9,662 bases of DNA from an uncultured Brevibacterium sp. Lineage in GTDB: Bacteria; Actinomycetota; Actinomycetes; Actinomycetales; Brevibacteriaceae. This document shows, one piece after another, positions 1 to 6,606 of the stretch. A program made the position numbers and the translations under genes. Each line of letters starts with the position of its first letter. Positions within the stretch are counted from its first letter, which is position 1. The notes beneath the pieces are model-generated. The model made no database searches, was not told the origin of the DNA, and saw only the letters and a list, made by a program, of their open reading frames with translations. The DNA is taken from contig CABTZC010000051.1 in the NCBI GenBank assembly GCA_902489185.1, positions 1 to 9,662 on the forward strand, given 5' to 3'.

Positions 1-282
1 CACGGGACCAGCCACCACTTGGGTCTGGACGTTCACGACTGCGCCCAGGCGCGCGCGGAAATGTACACCGACGCTCATTTGGAACCGGGCATGGTGTTCA
101 CGATTGAACCTGGCTTGTACTTCAAGAATGAAGACTTGTTGATCCCTGAAGAGTTCCGCGGAATTGGTGTGCGCATCGAGGACGACATCCTGGTGACAGA
201 AGACGGTGTCGAGAACCTTTCTGCGAACTTCCCACGTACGCGCGCTGAGATTGAGGAATGGATCCGTGGGGCTCGCGGCTGA
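1..282 (+). CDS. pepP: Aminopeptidase P family (M24) Xaa-Pro aminopeptidase, C-terminal end only
   Basis: The reading frame is open from base 1 and stops at TGA 280-282, so only the last 93 residues are present. Aminopeptidase P removes an N-terminal residue preceding proline, using two metal ions in the cytoplasm. The fragment holds the end of the pita-bread catalytic fold: HGTSHHLGLDVHD at residues 1-13, TIEPGLY around 34-40, and VRIEDD around 57-62. By analogy with E. coli PepP, His5, Glu36 and Glu60 are metal ligands, and His1 and His12 are the active-site histidines; all are intact. The remaining metal-binding aspartates lie upstream of the window. The next gene starts inside this one (GTG 266), so the two peptidase-type genes are probably cotranscribed and translationally coupled. 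Family assignment is secure; the exact substrate is inferred. Confidence 0.93.
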   Translation, partial: HGTSHHLGLDVHDCAQARAEMYTDAHLEPGMVFTIEPGLYFKNEDLLIPEEFRGIGVRIEDDILVTEDGVENLSANFPRTRAEIEEWIRGARG

Positions 283-1321
283 CTTTTCGCTCACCCTGCC
301 CGCTGGCGTGCGAATGGGGTGCGCCGAGGTTCCTGGCGGTCTGTCAGGGACCTCGGTGTTGCTGTTACCGCCCGGGTCCACGGTGGGCGTTGATTCCCGA
401 GGTGGCGGCCCGGCCACGCACGAAACGAACATTTTGGCGCCCGGCACCTTGGGTTATGGGGCTGATGCCGTGGTTCTCACCGGCGGTTCTGCGTTGGGGC
501 TCAGCGCCGCCCGAGGTGTCCAGGACACGCTTGCCACCTCCTCCATTGGCTGTGAACCACTGCCCGGGATCCGTGTCCCTATCGTTCCCGCGGCCGCTGT
601 TTTCGACCTCGGCCGAGGTGCCACCCACACCCCCGACGCGGACACTGGCGCGGCAGCCACGCAGGTGGCGCACGGCAGTGACGGGGCGTGCCGTGGTTCG
701 GTGGGTGCCGGTTTGGGTGCGTGGACCGGCCGGGGATTCGCCCGAGGCGGCACCGGCGTTGCGTCCGTGTCCACCTCTGAGGGGTGGCGGGTGACGGCCG
801 TTGTGACAGCCAACCCCATGGGGTCGATTTTTGACTCCCGTGGCCAGCTTTACGCCGCTGGGGTTCTGTCAGGTTATGGCATTGAGGTTCCAGCCGTCCC
901 AGCGGAGGCGCTTCGTGAGCAGGTCGAGCGCGCACATGCGCTCAACGCTTCAGCCACCAACACCACGATTGCGTGTCTGATCACGGACGCGCCTTTGACG
1001 GATGCGCAAGTGACACGTGTGGCTGCCAGTGCGCATGCGGGGCTGTCGCGTGCGATCTATCCGTCTCACACGTTGTTTGACGGTGACACGATTTTCGCCG
1101 CTTCCGTGCCTGCAGCTGACGCGGACGCTTCGGCACTTAACGACTACACGTCGCCTGCTTTGACGTGGCTGGGTGCCGCTGCTGCAGATGCGATGGCGTT
1201 GGCATGTATTGACGCGGTGTTGAGTGCGGACGCACAAAAAGAGTGGGGCCCCATGGCTATCCCGGCCGTGCGACAGTTCGCGCCTGACACGGTGTCGGCG
1301 TGGGAGTCTGCTAGAAACTAG
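266..1321 (+). CDS. P1 family peptidase / N-terminal nucleophile hydrolase (DmpA/NylC-like, S58)
   Basis: About 351 residues, typical for P1 proteins (DmpA, BapA, NylC). These are made as one chain that cuts itself into alpha and beta subunits; the new N-terminal Ser or Thr is the nucleophile for aminopeptidase, amidase or esterase chemistry. Visible family marks: GGGPATHETNILAPG near residues 46-60, TGGSALGL near 72-79, GSVGAGLGAW near 144-153, ATNTTIACLITDAPL near 230-244, and a late DGDTIF near 272-277. The Asn232-Thr233 pair matches the NylC-type cleavage site, making Thr233 the likely nucleophile. I chose GTG 266 because GAGGA (253-257) lies 8 nt upstream and the resulting protein begins just before the conserved domain; the ATG-like extension to 206 would add 20 low-complexity residues antiparallel to nothing known. 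It overlaps the aminopeptidase gene by 17 nt. Its stop overlaps the stop of the opposing gene. Natural substrate unknown. Confidence 0.9.
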   Translation: MGLAADFSLTLPAGVRMGCAEVPGGLSGTSVLLLPPGSTVGVDSRGGGPATHETNILAPGTLGYGADAVVLTGGSALGLSAARGVQDTLATSSIGCEPLPGIRVPIVPAAAVFDLGRGATHTPDADTGAAATQVAHGSDGACRGSVGAGLGAWTGRGFARGGTGVASVSTSEGWRVTAVVTANPMGSIFDSRGQLYAAGVLSGYGIEVPAVPAEALREQVERAHALNASATNTTIACLITDAPLTDAQVTRVAASAHAGLSRAIYPSHTLFDGDTIFAASVPAADADASALNDYTSPALTWLGAAAADAMALACIDAVLSADAQKEWGPMAIPAVRQFAPDTVSAWESARN

Positions 1322-1779
1322 CGTTTGCTTAAGAGCGCCCGTGCCTCGTTCGCCTGCGTGGGATCGCAGAGCAGTTGAAACTCGTTTGCGATCACCTGCG
1401 GGCGAGCGATGACTTTATTCTTGCGCCCCATCATTGCACGGGTGACGATTCCCCACAGCATTCCTAGACCGACACCGATGATGACGCCGGGTAGCAGGGC
1501 GCCGGAACTCAGTGAGTCTTCGCCGGCGAAGAACGACATGATCAAACCGAAAAGCAGACCTAGCCACGCACCCGTGAGTGCGCCTCGCCCGGCTGCTTGT
1601 GCCCATGAGGTGATCCCCATGACCGTTTCGACGATCCGGACGTCGGACCCCACGATGGACAGTGCACGCACGTTAAAGCCGTTCTCAGCAAGATACGAGA
1701 TCGTGGCCTGAGTTTCTTCGCGGCTACGATAGGTACCTAGAACTTCGCCCGTGGGCATCACGTTACGTTGCATGCTCAT
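1318..1779 (-). CDS. General stress protein, YflT/GSP17M-like domain with two membrane helices
   Basis: 153 residues. The N-terminal part (GEVLGTYRSREETQATISYL, residues 11-30, then ENGFNVRALSIVG) is the short alpha/beta domain seen in general stress protein 17M/YflT relatives. A glycine-rich hydrophobic block follows with two probable membrane helices (about 66-85 and 94-113), then a basic stretch MMGRKNK and a C-terminal tail. Actinobacteria commonly carry this architecture near mrp and magnesium-transporter genes; the biochemical role is not established. Start is uncertain: ATG 1779 has GGGGG only one base upstream, whereas ATG 1773 (third residue) has the same GGGGG at a better 7-nt distance. 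The gene converges on the P1 peptidase gene, with stop codons overlapping in CTAG 1318-1321, and diverges from mrp. Confidence 0.8.
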   Translation of the reverse strand: MSMQRNVMPTGEVLGTYRSREETQATISYLAENGFNVRALSIVGSDVRIVETVMGITSWAQAAGRGALTGAWLGLLFGLIMSFFAGEDSLSSGALLPGVIIGVGLGMLWGIVTRAMMGRKNKVIARPQVIANEFQLLCDPTQANEARALLSKR

Positions 1780-1862
1780 ACCCCCATTATGGTGGTTCTG
1801 CTTCGCAGATTAAATCACCTGTGGCCAGGCGATACAGGTAAAAGACCTATGAGGAGATTGAT
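1780..1862. promoter_or_regulatory. Divergent intergenic region between stress-protein gene and mrp
   Basis: This 83-bp gap must hold 5' signals for both the stress-protein gene (leftward) and mrp (rightward). A 6-bp inverted repeat, ACCTGT 1817-1822 and ACAGGT 1834-1839 with an 11-nt spacer, sits in the middle and could be an operator or chance. The mrp ribosome binding site AGGAG (1852-1856) is clear. I see no convincing -10/-35 pair on either strand. Confidence 0.3.
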
Positions 1863-2960
1863 GTGGTTGACCGCGATGCGGTGATGAAGGCCCTGAGCAC
1901 CGTCATAGATCCCGAATTGCGCGTCGATATTGTCACGTTGGGGATGGTGGACGATGTCACCATCGATGCTGGTCACGTCGAGGTGACCGTCCTTCTCACG
2001 ATTGCTGGCTGCCCGCTCAAAGACACGATTACCCGTGATACTGAAGAAGCGATTATGGCAATCGAAGGGGTCGCCGAGGTGACGGTCCACTTGGGTACGA
2101 TGACCCCCGAACAGCGCGCCGAACTTCGCAACAAGCTCAAGCGTTCCAACCCGTTTAAGGACAGCCTCACGCGCATTTACGCCGTTGCCTCTGGGAAAGG
2201 TGGCGTGGGCAAATCGTCCGTGACTGCCAACTTGGCCGCGTCCATGGCCCAGCAGGGTCTCAAAGTCGGTGTGATCGACGCTGACATTTACGGCTTCTCG
2301 ATCCCTGGCATGTTCGGGATTACCGGGCAGCCAACCCGCGTTGACGACATGATTTTGCCCCGCGTTGCACACGGGGTGAAGGTCATGAGTATCGGCGTGT
2401 TCATCGGCGGTAATCAGGCGATCGTGTGGCGTGGGCCCATGTTGCACCGCGCGCTGGAACAGTTCCTCACCGATGTTCACTGGGGTGATCTGGACGTCCT
2501 GTTCCTTGACCTGCCACCCGGCACTGGGGACATTGCGATCTCGGTGGCCCAGCTGCTCCCCCAGTCCGAACTCCTCGTGGTCACCACGCCTCAGCATGCG
2601 GCAGCACAGGTGGCGCAGCGTGCGGGTTCGATCGCCGTGCAGACGTCTCAAAAAGTAGCGGGCGTGATTGAAAACATGTCATACATGACCATGCCGGACG
2701 GTTCGACCCTCGACGTCTTTGGTTCAGGAGGCGGCGAGGACGTCGCGCACAACCTTACGGACACGTTGGACTACCCGGTGCGCGTTTTGGGTCAGGTGCC
2801 GCTGGACCCACCGGTTCGCGAAGGTGGCGACGACGGAACGCCCGCGGTTATTGCACACCCGGAATCGGCCGCGTCGAAAGTGTTCAGCCAAATGGCGCAT
2901 GATCTGTCCCACCGCTCCCGAGGTCTTTCCGGCCGTTCCTTGGGTGTCACCCCGTCTTAA
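1863..2960 (+). CDS. mrp: Mrp/NBP35 family P-loop ATPase, iron-sulfur cluster carrier (MIP18-like domain + ParA/MinD-type NTPase)
   Basis: 365 residues, full length for the family. Mrp proteins bind and pass on iron-sulfur clusters and hydrolyse ATP in the cytoplasm. Residues 1-80 form a MIP18/DUF59-like domain (VIDPELRVDIVTLGMV near 14-29, with Cys50). Next comes the deviant Walker A GKGGVGKS at 111-118, a VIDADIYG segment at 138-144, Walker B-like LFLDLPPGTGD at 213-223, and ENMSYM at 270-275. The usual CPxC cluster-binding pair after ENMSY is absent: the sequence goes straight into TMPDGSTLDVFGSGGG. From memory the same holds for the mycobacterial homologue Rv1229c, so this may be a lineage feature. 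Start is GTG 1863: AGGAG ends 6 nt upstream, and the ATG at 1861 is out of frame. The stop overlaps that of tatB. Confidence 0.95.
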   Translation: MVDRDAVMKALSTVIDPELRVDIVTLGMVDDVTIDAGHVEVTVLLTIAGCPLKDTITRDTEEAIMAIEGVAEVTVHLGTMTPEQRAELRNKLKRSNPFKDSLTRIYAVASGKGGVGKSSVTANLAASMAQQGLKVGVIDADIYGFSIPGMFGITGQPTRVDDMILPRVAHGVKVMSIGVFIGGNQAIVWRGPMLHRALEQFLTDVHWGDLDVLFLDLPPGTGDIAISVAQLLPQSELLVVTTPQHAAAQVAQRAGSIAVQTSQKVAGVIENMSYMTMPDGSTLDVFGSGGGEDVAHNLTDTLDYPVRVLGQVPLDPPVREGGDDGTPAVIAHPESAASKVFSQMAHDLSHRSRGLSGRSLGVTPS

Positions 2961-3337
2961 GTGGCTTCAGAATCGAAGGGTGCCGGTTTGGTGCGGTCGC
3001 GTTTCTTGGCTTGTTCCATGTAACGCTCGACTGGGCTGATACCCACTGCGGTCTGGGTGGGCGTTTCCTTGTGAGTCGGTTGCCCGTCTTCTTCAGCCAA
3101 CGCTTCGCGCACAATTCGCCGGGGGTCATACTGACGCGGGTCGAGCTTCTGCCAGTCCACGTCGAATTCGTCGCCGAAGTCTTCGCGAACCGCACGGCGC
3201 GCATCCATGGCTTTGCGACGGAACGTCTTGGCGAATTCGCCTAACTTTTTTGCGTACTCTGGCATCCGCGACGGCCCTACAACCACAAGGGCCAGGATGA
3301 TCAAGATGACCATCTCTGTTCCGTTGATGCCAAACAT
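2957..3337 (-). CDS. tatB: Sec-independent protein translocase subunit TatB
   Basis: 126 residues from ATG 3337. TatB sits in the cytoplasmic membrane with TatC and recognises twin-arginine signal peptides on folded proteins. The N-terminus MFGINGTEMVILIILALVVVG is one membrane helix starting with the family's short polar lead-in; the GPSRMPEY hinge follows (GP..(L/M)P is diagnostic), then an amphipathic charged helix (AKKLGEFAKTFRRKAMDARR). DWQKLDPRQYDPRRIVREAL near residues 60-80 is the form seen in actinobacterial TatB. The tail is charged and low-complexity. The frame is open upstream to 3463, but those residues are antisense to the divergent methyltransferase start; ATG 3346, three codons earlier, is the only serious alternative. 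No strong Shine-Dalgarno is visible. tatA/tatC are not in this window. The gene converges on mrp and diverges from the methyltransferase. Confidence 0.92.
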   Translation of the reverse strand: MFGINGTEMVILIILALVVVGPSRMPEYAKKLGEFAKTFRRKAMDARRAVREDFGDEFDVDWQKLDPRQYDPRRIVREALAEEDGQPTHKETPTQTAVGISPVERYMEQAKKRDRTKPAPFDSEAT

Positions 3338-3390
3338 GCCGTCCATTCTATCTACCGCTAGACTTATCCGGAAAAGAACAGGAGGGATGC

Positions 3391-4023
3391 GTGCGCAATC
3401 TGCCAGCCGCTGCACAGTTTGCGGATCGTTTTCACCAAAGTGACGCAGTAATCGACGCGGCACGCTCGCTCGCTTCCGAGTTTCACTGTGCCCCGCTGGG
3501 AGCCACGTCCACCCACGTTCTGTCGATGCTCACACGGCTAGCCAGGCCCGCCTCGGCCATTGATGTGGGAACGGGAACCGGAGTTTCAGCTGTCACCATT
3601 CTTTCCGCGATGCCGCCAGGCGGAGTCCTCACCACGATCGACACCGACCCGCAACGACAAGCGGTTGTTCCCGAACTTTTCGACGTGGCAGGGATTTCCC
3701 GGCACCGCGCCCGCATGATCACAGGACAATCGCAGAACGTGCTCTTCCGGTTGGCTGAAAAGTCCTATGACTTGGTGTTCTTGGACACCGACCCGCTCAA
3801 TCACCTCGAGATCTTCCCTATGGCGCTGAGCAAACTCCGCGCAGGTGGGGTGATCGTGGTCAACAACGCCATGGCCGCCGGAGCGGTAGCCAACCCTGCA
3901 GACCGCTCAGCGACGACCTCGGCGACCCGCAGGATGCTCACGTACGTGTCCGAGGTGCCCAACACCGAACGTGTCCTGTTACCTGTGGACGCGGGCCTGT
4001 TGGCGCTCATCCGCGCCGACTGA
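3391..4023 (+). CDS. Class I SAM-dependent O-methyltransferase (Rv1220c-like)
   Basis: 210 residues, close to the family norm. S-adenosylmethionine motif I is DVGTGTG at residues 58-64, followed by TTIDTD at 81-86 (acidic residue for the SAM ribose) and DLVFLDTD at 127-134 (motif corresponding to the first metal-binding Asp). In catechol-type O-methyltransferases a downstream Asp-Asn pair completes the metal site; here the equivalent position reads VVNNAM (Asn158-Asn159), so the Asp is lost. ANPADRSATTSATRRM near 167-182 is typical of the actinobacterial subgroup. Start GTG 3391 has AGGAGGG (3380-3386) 4 nt upstream; the ATG at 3387 is out of frame and stops early. It is divergent from tatB with a 53-bp gap. 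Substrate unknown. Confidence 0.88.
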   Translation: MRNLPAAAQFADRFHQSDAVIDAARSLASEFHCAPLGATSTHVLSMLTRLARPASAIDVGTGTGVSAVTILSAMPPGGVLTTIDTDPQRQAVVPELFDVAGISRHRARMITGQSQNVLFRLAEKSYDLVFLDTDPLNHLEIFPMALSKLRAGGVIVVNNAMAAGAVANPADRSATTSATRRMLTYVSEVPNTERVLLPVDAGLLALIRAD

Positions 4024-4031
4024 GCGAGCAC

Positions 4032-4057
4032 AAAAAATCCCGCGGAAGACCGCGGGA
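4032..4057 (-). terminator. Intrinsic terminator of the DUF3117 gene
   Basis: A perfect 8-bp stem, TCCCGCGG (4038-4045) and CCGCGGGA (4050-4057), encloses an AAGA loop. The run AAAAAA at 4032-4037 reads as six U residues after the hairpin on the minus strand, so this ends the leftward DUF3117 transcript. On the plus strand the hairpin is followed by AATTCTG, without a U tract, so termination of the methyltransferase gene here would be weak at best. Confidence 0.8.
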
Positions 4058-4082
4058 AATTCTGCCTATAAAAGCCTGACGG

Positions 4083-4253
4083 TTACTGACCCAAAGCTTC
4101 GTTCAAGGTTTCAGCCAGATTCTGTGCTTCTTCCTGACTGACCTCAATGACCAGACGTCCGCCGCCTTCGATGGGGAGACGGAGAACCAGGCCACGGCCT
4201 TCTTTCGTCACTTCGAGGGGGCCGTCACCGGTGCGTGGCTTCTGAGCTGCCAT
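4083..4253 (-). CDS. DUF3117 family small protein (Rv1211-like)
   Basis: 56 residues, the usual size of this actinobacterial family. It begins MAAQKPRTGDGPLEVTKEGR and continues with GLVLRLPIEGGGRLVIEV and an acidic amphipathic helix ending at ALGQ; the KPRTGDGPLEVTKEGRG block is nearly invariant in the family as I know it. Function is unknown; it is soluble and probably a small beta-rich protein. Start is ATG 4253, preceded by AAAGGA about 7 nt upstream; a frame extension to 4268 would add five residues overlapping that ribosome binding site and is unlikely. It has its own terminator (4032-4057) and is separated from the upstream mannosyltransferase gene by an 84-bp gap, so it is probably its own transcription unit. 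Confidence 0.9.
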   Translation of the reverse strand: MAAQKPRTGDGPLEVTKEGRGLVLRLPIEGGGRLVIEVSQEEAQNLAETLNEALGQ

Positions 4254-4337
4254 GAAGAATCCTTTCAATCACGTAATGTGCTTCTAATTATCCATCATCG
4301 GGCATGCTTGTGCATACACGGAGTCACGAGCACCCTT
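4254..4337 (-). promoter_or_regulatory. 5' region of the DUF3117 gene with possible -10 box
   Basis: Reading leftward, GATAAT (complement of 4287-4292) resembles a sigma-A -10 hexamer about 35 nt before the start codon, and AAAGGA gives a good ribosome binding site. No good -35 is seen 16-18 nt further up (ATGCAC is the best there). No U-tract terminator for the preceding mannosyltransferase gene is visible, so read-through is possible. Confidence 0.3.
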
Positions 4338-5504
4338 TTACGGCGGCGAATTGAATGAACCGCCCAAGCTCCACAGCGCGGTCACCCACCAGATTTGCAA
4401 GAGCGCAGACGCTGCCACAACAACCCACCGCAGAGTCCACGACGCTGGGCGCGCAATCACCAGAGCTAGCGGGAACAACGGGAGCAGAAGTCGAAATGTC
4501 GACGTCTGTGGCGTGAAAAACAACAAGAGGTACACGGAGTAGCCCAGGACGAACTGGCGGTTCACGTGCCCCATCGCTTTACCGGGTGAGGTAAACAGGA
4601 TCACACCACCCACAGCCAGGAGCGCCAGGAACAGGACGACGCCCAGCGGACCGGCCATGCGGTCCGCCCGATCAATCCACTGGATGAACAGGTCGGAGTG
4701 CCCGGTCCAGGCAGATTCCGTCGATGTGTACGCATCAAACTGGCCAGTTTTCCACCACGCGAACGCGGGGTGCAGCAGGGCGGCTACGCAGCTGAGCACT
4801 CCCAGGGTCCACGACGTGACGACTTCGCGTTTGGGGTACGGTTCCGGGCCCAGCCAGCGCCACAGCAAGTGGATAAGCATAAAGAAGGAAAAGCCCACTC
4901 CGATGGGCCGTGTTACGTCCATCAGAACGACCGCAGGGATGGCTAGGAGATAGCGCCGCTGGGCGATGAGCCACAGGGCCACCGCGAGGAAGAGAATCGC
5001 CATGGCTTCCGCATAGCCTGACATGAGCGTGGCAGTCGCGGGGAACACCAGGAAGAATGCGAGCCCGGTGAGCGCTTGAGCCGGGTCAGCGAACTTCCGG
5101 AACAGGTACAGAATGACCACGGATGCGGCTCCCGCGCACACCACCGAGGTGACGACCGCCAGAGTTTTAAACTCCAGACCGGTCACCGAGCACAGGGCGC
5201 CTACGAACCATGGGTATAGCGGGTAAAACGCCCACGCGTTTTGGGCCACAGAGCCGTCTTCCCTGAGCGGGAGCGGGGCCGGGTACCCGTCCTTCCACAC
5301 CCGTTCGTACCATCCCGCGTCCCAGAAGTTGAGGTACTCGATGACGCTTGGCCCGTCGGGGCCATTCCACGGAGTTTCGCCTTGGTGTTGTGCCGCGCTG
5401 GCCACAATCGTGAGCGTGAGCAGCCTCGACAAGGCATAGACGACAAGCGCCTGAACCCACACGGGGGTTCGCATCAGGCGGGTAGCCACAGCGTCACGTG
5501 TCAC
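4338..5504 (-). CDS. Multi-pass membrane mannosyltransferase, PIG-V-like (GT-C fold)
   Basis: 388 residues, strongly hydrophobic with roughly eight to ten membrane helices (for example about 15-37, 98-135, 145-183, 188-216, 233-250, 285-305, 318-331, 340-351, 360-380). After the first helix, FWDAGWYERVWKDGYP (60-75) is the luminal loop characteristic of PIG-V relatives, where the Asp (Asp62) is the expected catalytic acid of GT-C enzymes using a polyprenyl-phosphate sugar donor. AFYPLYPW (92-99), VFPATATLMSGYAEA (153-167) and TRPIG (198-202) are further family marks, and STFRLLLPLFPL near the end is typical. The acceptor is unknown: a glycolipid, lipoglycan or protein. GTG start overlaps the stop of the preceding DivIVA-like gene (GTGA, 5501-5504) and lacks a clear ribosome binding site, which points to translational coupling. 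Last gene of the dapE operon. Confidence 0.82.
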   Translation of the reverse strand: MTRDAVATRLMRTPVWVQALVVYALSRLLTLTIVASAAQHQGETPWNGPDGPSVIEYLNFWDAGWYERVWKDGYPAPLPLREDGSVAQNAWAFYPLYPWFVGALCSVTGLEFKTLAVVTSVVCAGAASVVILYLFRKFADPAQALTGLAFFLVFPATATLMSGYAEAMAILFLAVALWLIAQRRYLLAIPAVVLMDVTRPIGVGFSFFMLIHLLWRWLGPEPYPKREVVTSWTLGVLSCVAALLHPAFAWWKTGQFDAYTSTESAWTGHSDLFIQWIDRADRMAGPLGVVLFLALLAVGGVILFTSPGKAMGHVNRQFVLGYSVYLLLFFTPQTSTFRLLLPLFPLALVIARPASWTLRWVVVAASALLQIWWVTALWSLGGSFNSPP

Positions 5505-5857
5505 TTGTCACGGGCCGTTTTCTTCACGCTGACGGACGTTGCGCGAGAACTCTTTGACACCTCGGCGGAACCTTTCTTCGACTCCCCTGGCTCACCCGAG
5601 GTGCTGGGCTCGCTGGCTGCCCCGGACTCCCCTTCAAGTTCACGAATACGATCCTGCAACCGAGTGACATACGCATCCACGTCGTTGCGGCTGTACCCGA
5701 ACATCGCGGGCGCGAAACGGGGATTGTCGTCCGCTTCGTCAAGCTCCGACAACTGGCCAGTGTCCTGAGACATGGGCGAGTCAAACATGCCTAGTGAACC
5801 GGCGACAGCTATGGCCAGCACGGCCAGTGCAGCGATAATTCCCACAAGAATCCACAT
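5501..5857 (-). CDS. Small DivIVA-like domain membrane protein (Rv1209-like)
   Basis: 118 residues. A single membrane helix at the N-terminus (about 2-22, MWILVGIIAALAVLAIAVAG) is followed by an acidic linker. PRFAPAMFGYSRNDVDAYVTR (47-67) then matches the N-terminal lipid-binding/curvature motif of DivIVA/Wag31 proteins (F.GY...DVDAY), with the start of a coiled coil to about residue 76. The tail is a low-complexity Ser/Glu/Lys/Arg region, probably disordered. A role near the growing or dividing envelope is an inference from this motif and from the neighbouring envelope genes. The ribosome binding site AAGGTGG, 7 nt before the ATG, lies inside the end of the upstream LOG gene; the gap to that gene is only 2 nt. 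Confidence 0.82.
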   Translation of the reverse strand: MWILVGIIAALAVLAIAVAGSLGMFDSPMSQDTGQLSELDEADDNPRFAPAMFGYSRNDVDAYVTRLQDRIRELEGESGAASEPSTSGEPGESKKGSAEVSKSSRATSVSVKKTARDK

Positions 5858-5859
5858 GG

Positions 5860-6606
5860 TTAGTCCACCTTTGAATGCGGGCCAATCCCGCTCGTCACCG
5901 CGGCAACAGCCTCTTCAGCGGTATCGACCACTGTCACATAGTCAAGGTCGCCGGGAGAGATCGTCTGGCGTGAGAGTAGTTGTTCACGGATCCACTCAAT
6001 AAGACCCGACCAATACGCCCGCCCCACAAGCACAATCGGAAACGCGACCATTTTCTTGGTCTGCACCATGGTGAGGGCTTCAAACAGCTCATCGAGCGTT
6101 CCGAACCCACCGGGAAGCACCACAAAGCCGTGGGAGTACTTCAAGAACACGGTCTTGCGGACGAAGAAGTATCGGAAGTTCATGCCGATCTCCACGTACT
6201 GGTTCATGCCCTGCTCGAACGGTAACTCAATACCCAAACCAACAGAGGTGCCTCCCACCTCGGCGGCCCCACGGTTACCGGCCTCCATGAGTCCCGGACC
6301 GCCTCCCGTGATGACCGCGTACCCGGCCTTCGCAATTCCGGCGGCCACGTCGCGTGCGCACTGATACTCCGGCGTGCCTTCACGCAAACGCGCGGAGCCA
6401 AACATTGAGATAGCCGGCCCCAACTCTGCTAACGAACTAAAACCTTCGACGAACTCCGCTTGGATGCGCAGCACGCGCCATGGGTCCTCGTGAAGCCACG
6501 ACACCTCCGACTGCGGAGCCAGAAGCCGCTGATCTGTTGTGGTAGTTGGGACGTGGCGCCCTTTGAAATACATGGGCCCTTTACGGTAAACATTCTGGTC
6601 AGTCAC
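5860..6606 (-). CDS. LOG family protein, TIGR00730-type nucleotide 5'-monophosphate phosphoribohydrolase
   Basis: 248 residues. LOG proteins have a Rossmann-like fold and release the base from cytokinin riboside 5'-monophosphates or other nucleoside monophosphates. Visible marks: ISMFGSAR at 66-73, VITGGGPGLMEAGNRGA at 98-114, and LPGGFGTLDELFEAL at 164-178, which contains the diagnostic PGGxGTxxE motif with catalytic Arg150 and Glu173 in RKTVFL and the motif itself. The ~45-residue N-terminal extension before the core is common in the actinobacterial form (Rv1205 is shorter as I recall). In most bacteria the real substrate is unclear, so purine salvage or nucleotide cleanup is as likely as cytokinin production. 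GTG 6606 overlaps the dapE stop (GTGA, 6603-6606); GAGG lies 8 nt upstream. Confidence 0.9.
   Translation of the reverse strand: MTDQNVYRKGPMYFKGRHVPTTTTDQRLLAPQSEVSWLHEDPWRVLRIQAEFVEGFSSLAELGPAISMFGSARLREGTPEYQCARDVAAGIAKAGYAVITGGGPGLMEAGNRGAAEVGGTSVGLGIELPFEQGMNQYVEIGMNFRYFFVRKTVFLKYSHGFVVLPGGFGTLDELFEALTMVQTKKMVAFPIVLVGRAYWSGLIEWIREQLLSRQTISPGDLDYVTVVDTAEEAVAAVTSGIGPHSKVD

Noticed and set aside
206..265. Earlier start for the P1 peptidase at 206
   Set aside because: It would overlap the aminopeptidase gene by 77 nt and add an Arg-rich stretch; GTG 266 has a good ribosome binding site and fits the family.
3338..3463. Longer tatB start at 3463
   Set aside because: The extra 42 residues are antisense to the methyltransferase 5' end, and TatB must begin with its membrane helix at MFGINGTEM.
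5241..5768. 175-codon plus-strand frame
   Set aside because: It lies entirely antisense to the mannosyltransferase and DivIVA-like genes and has the composition of a shadow frame.
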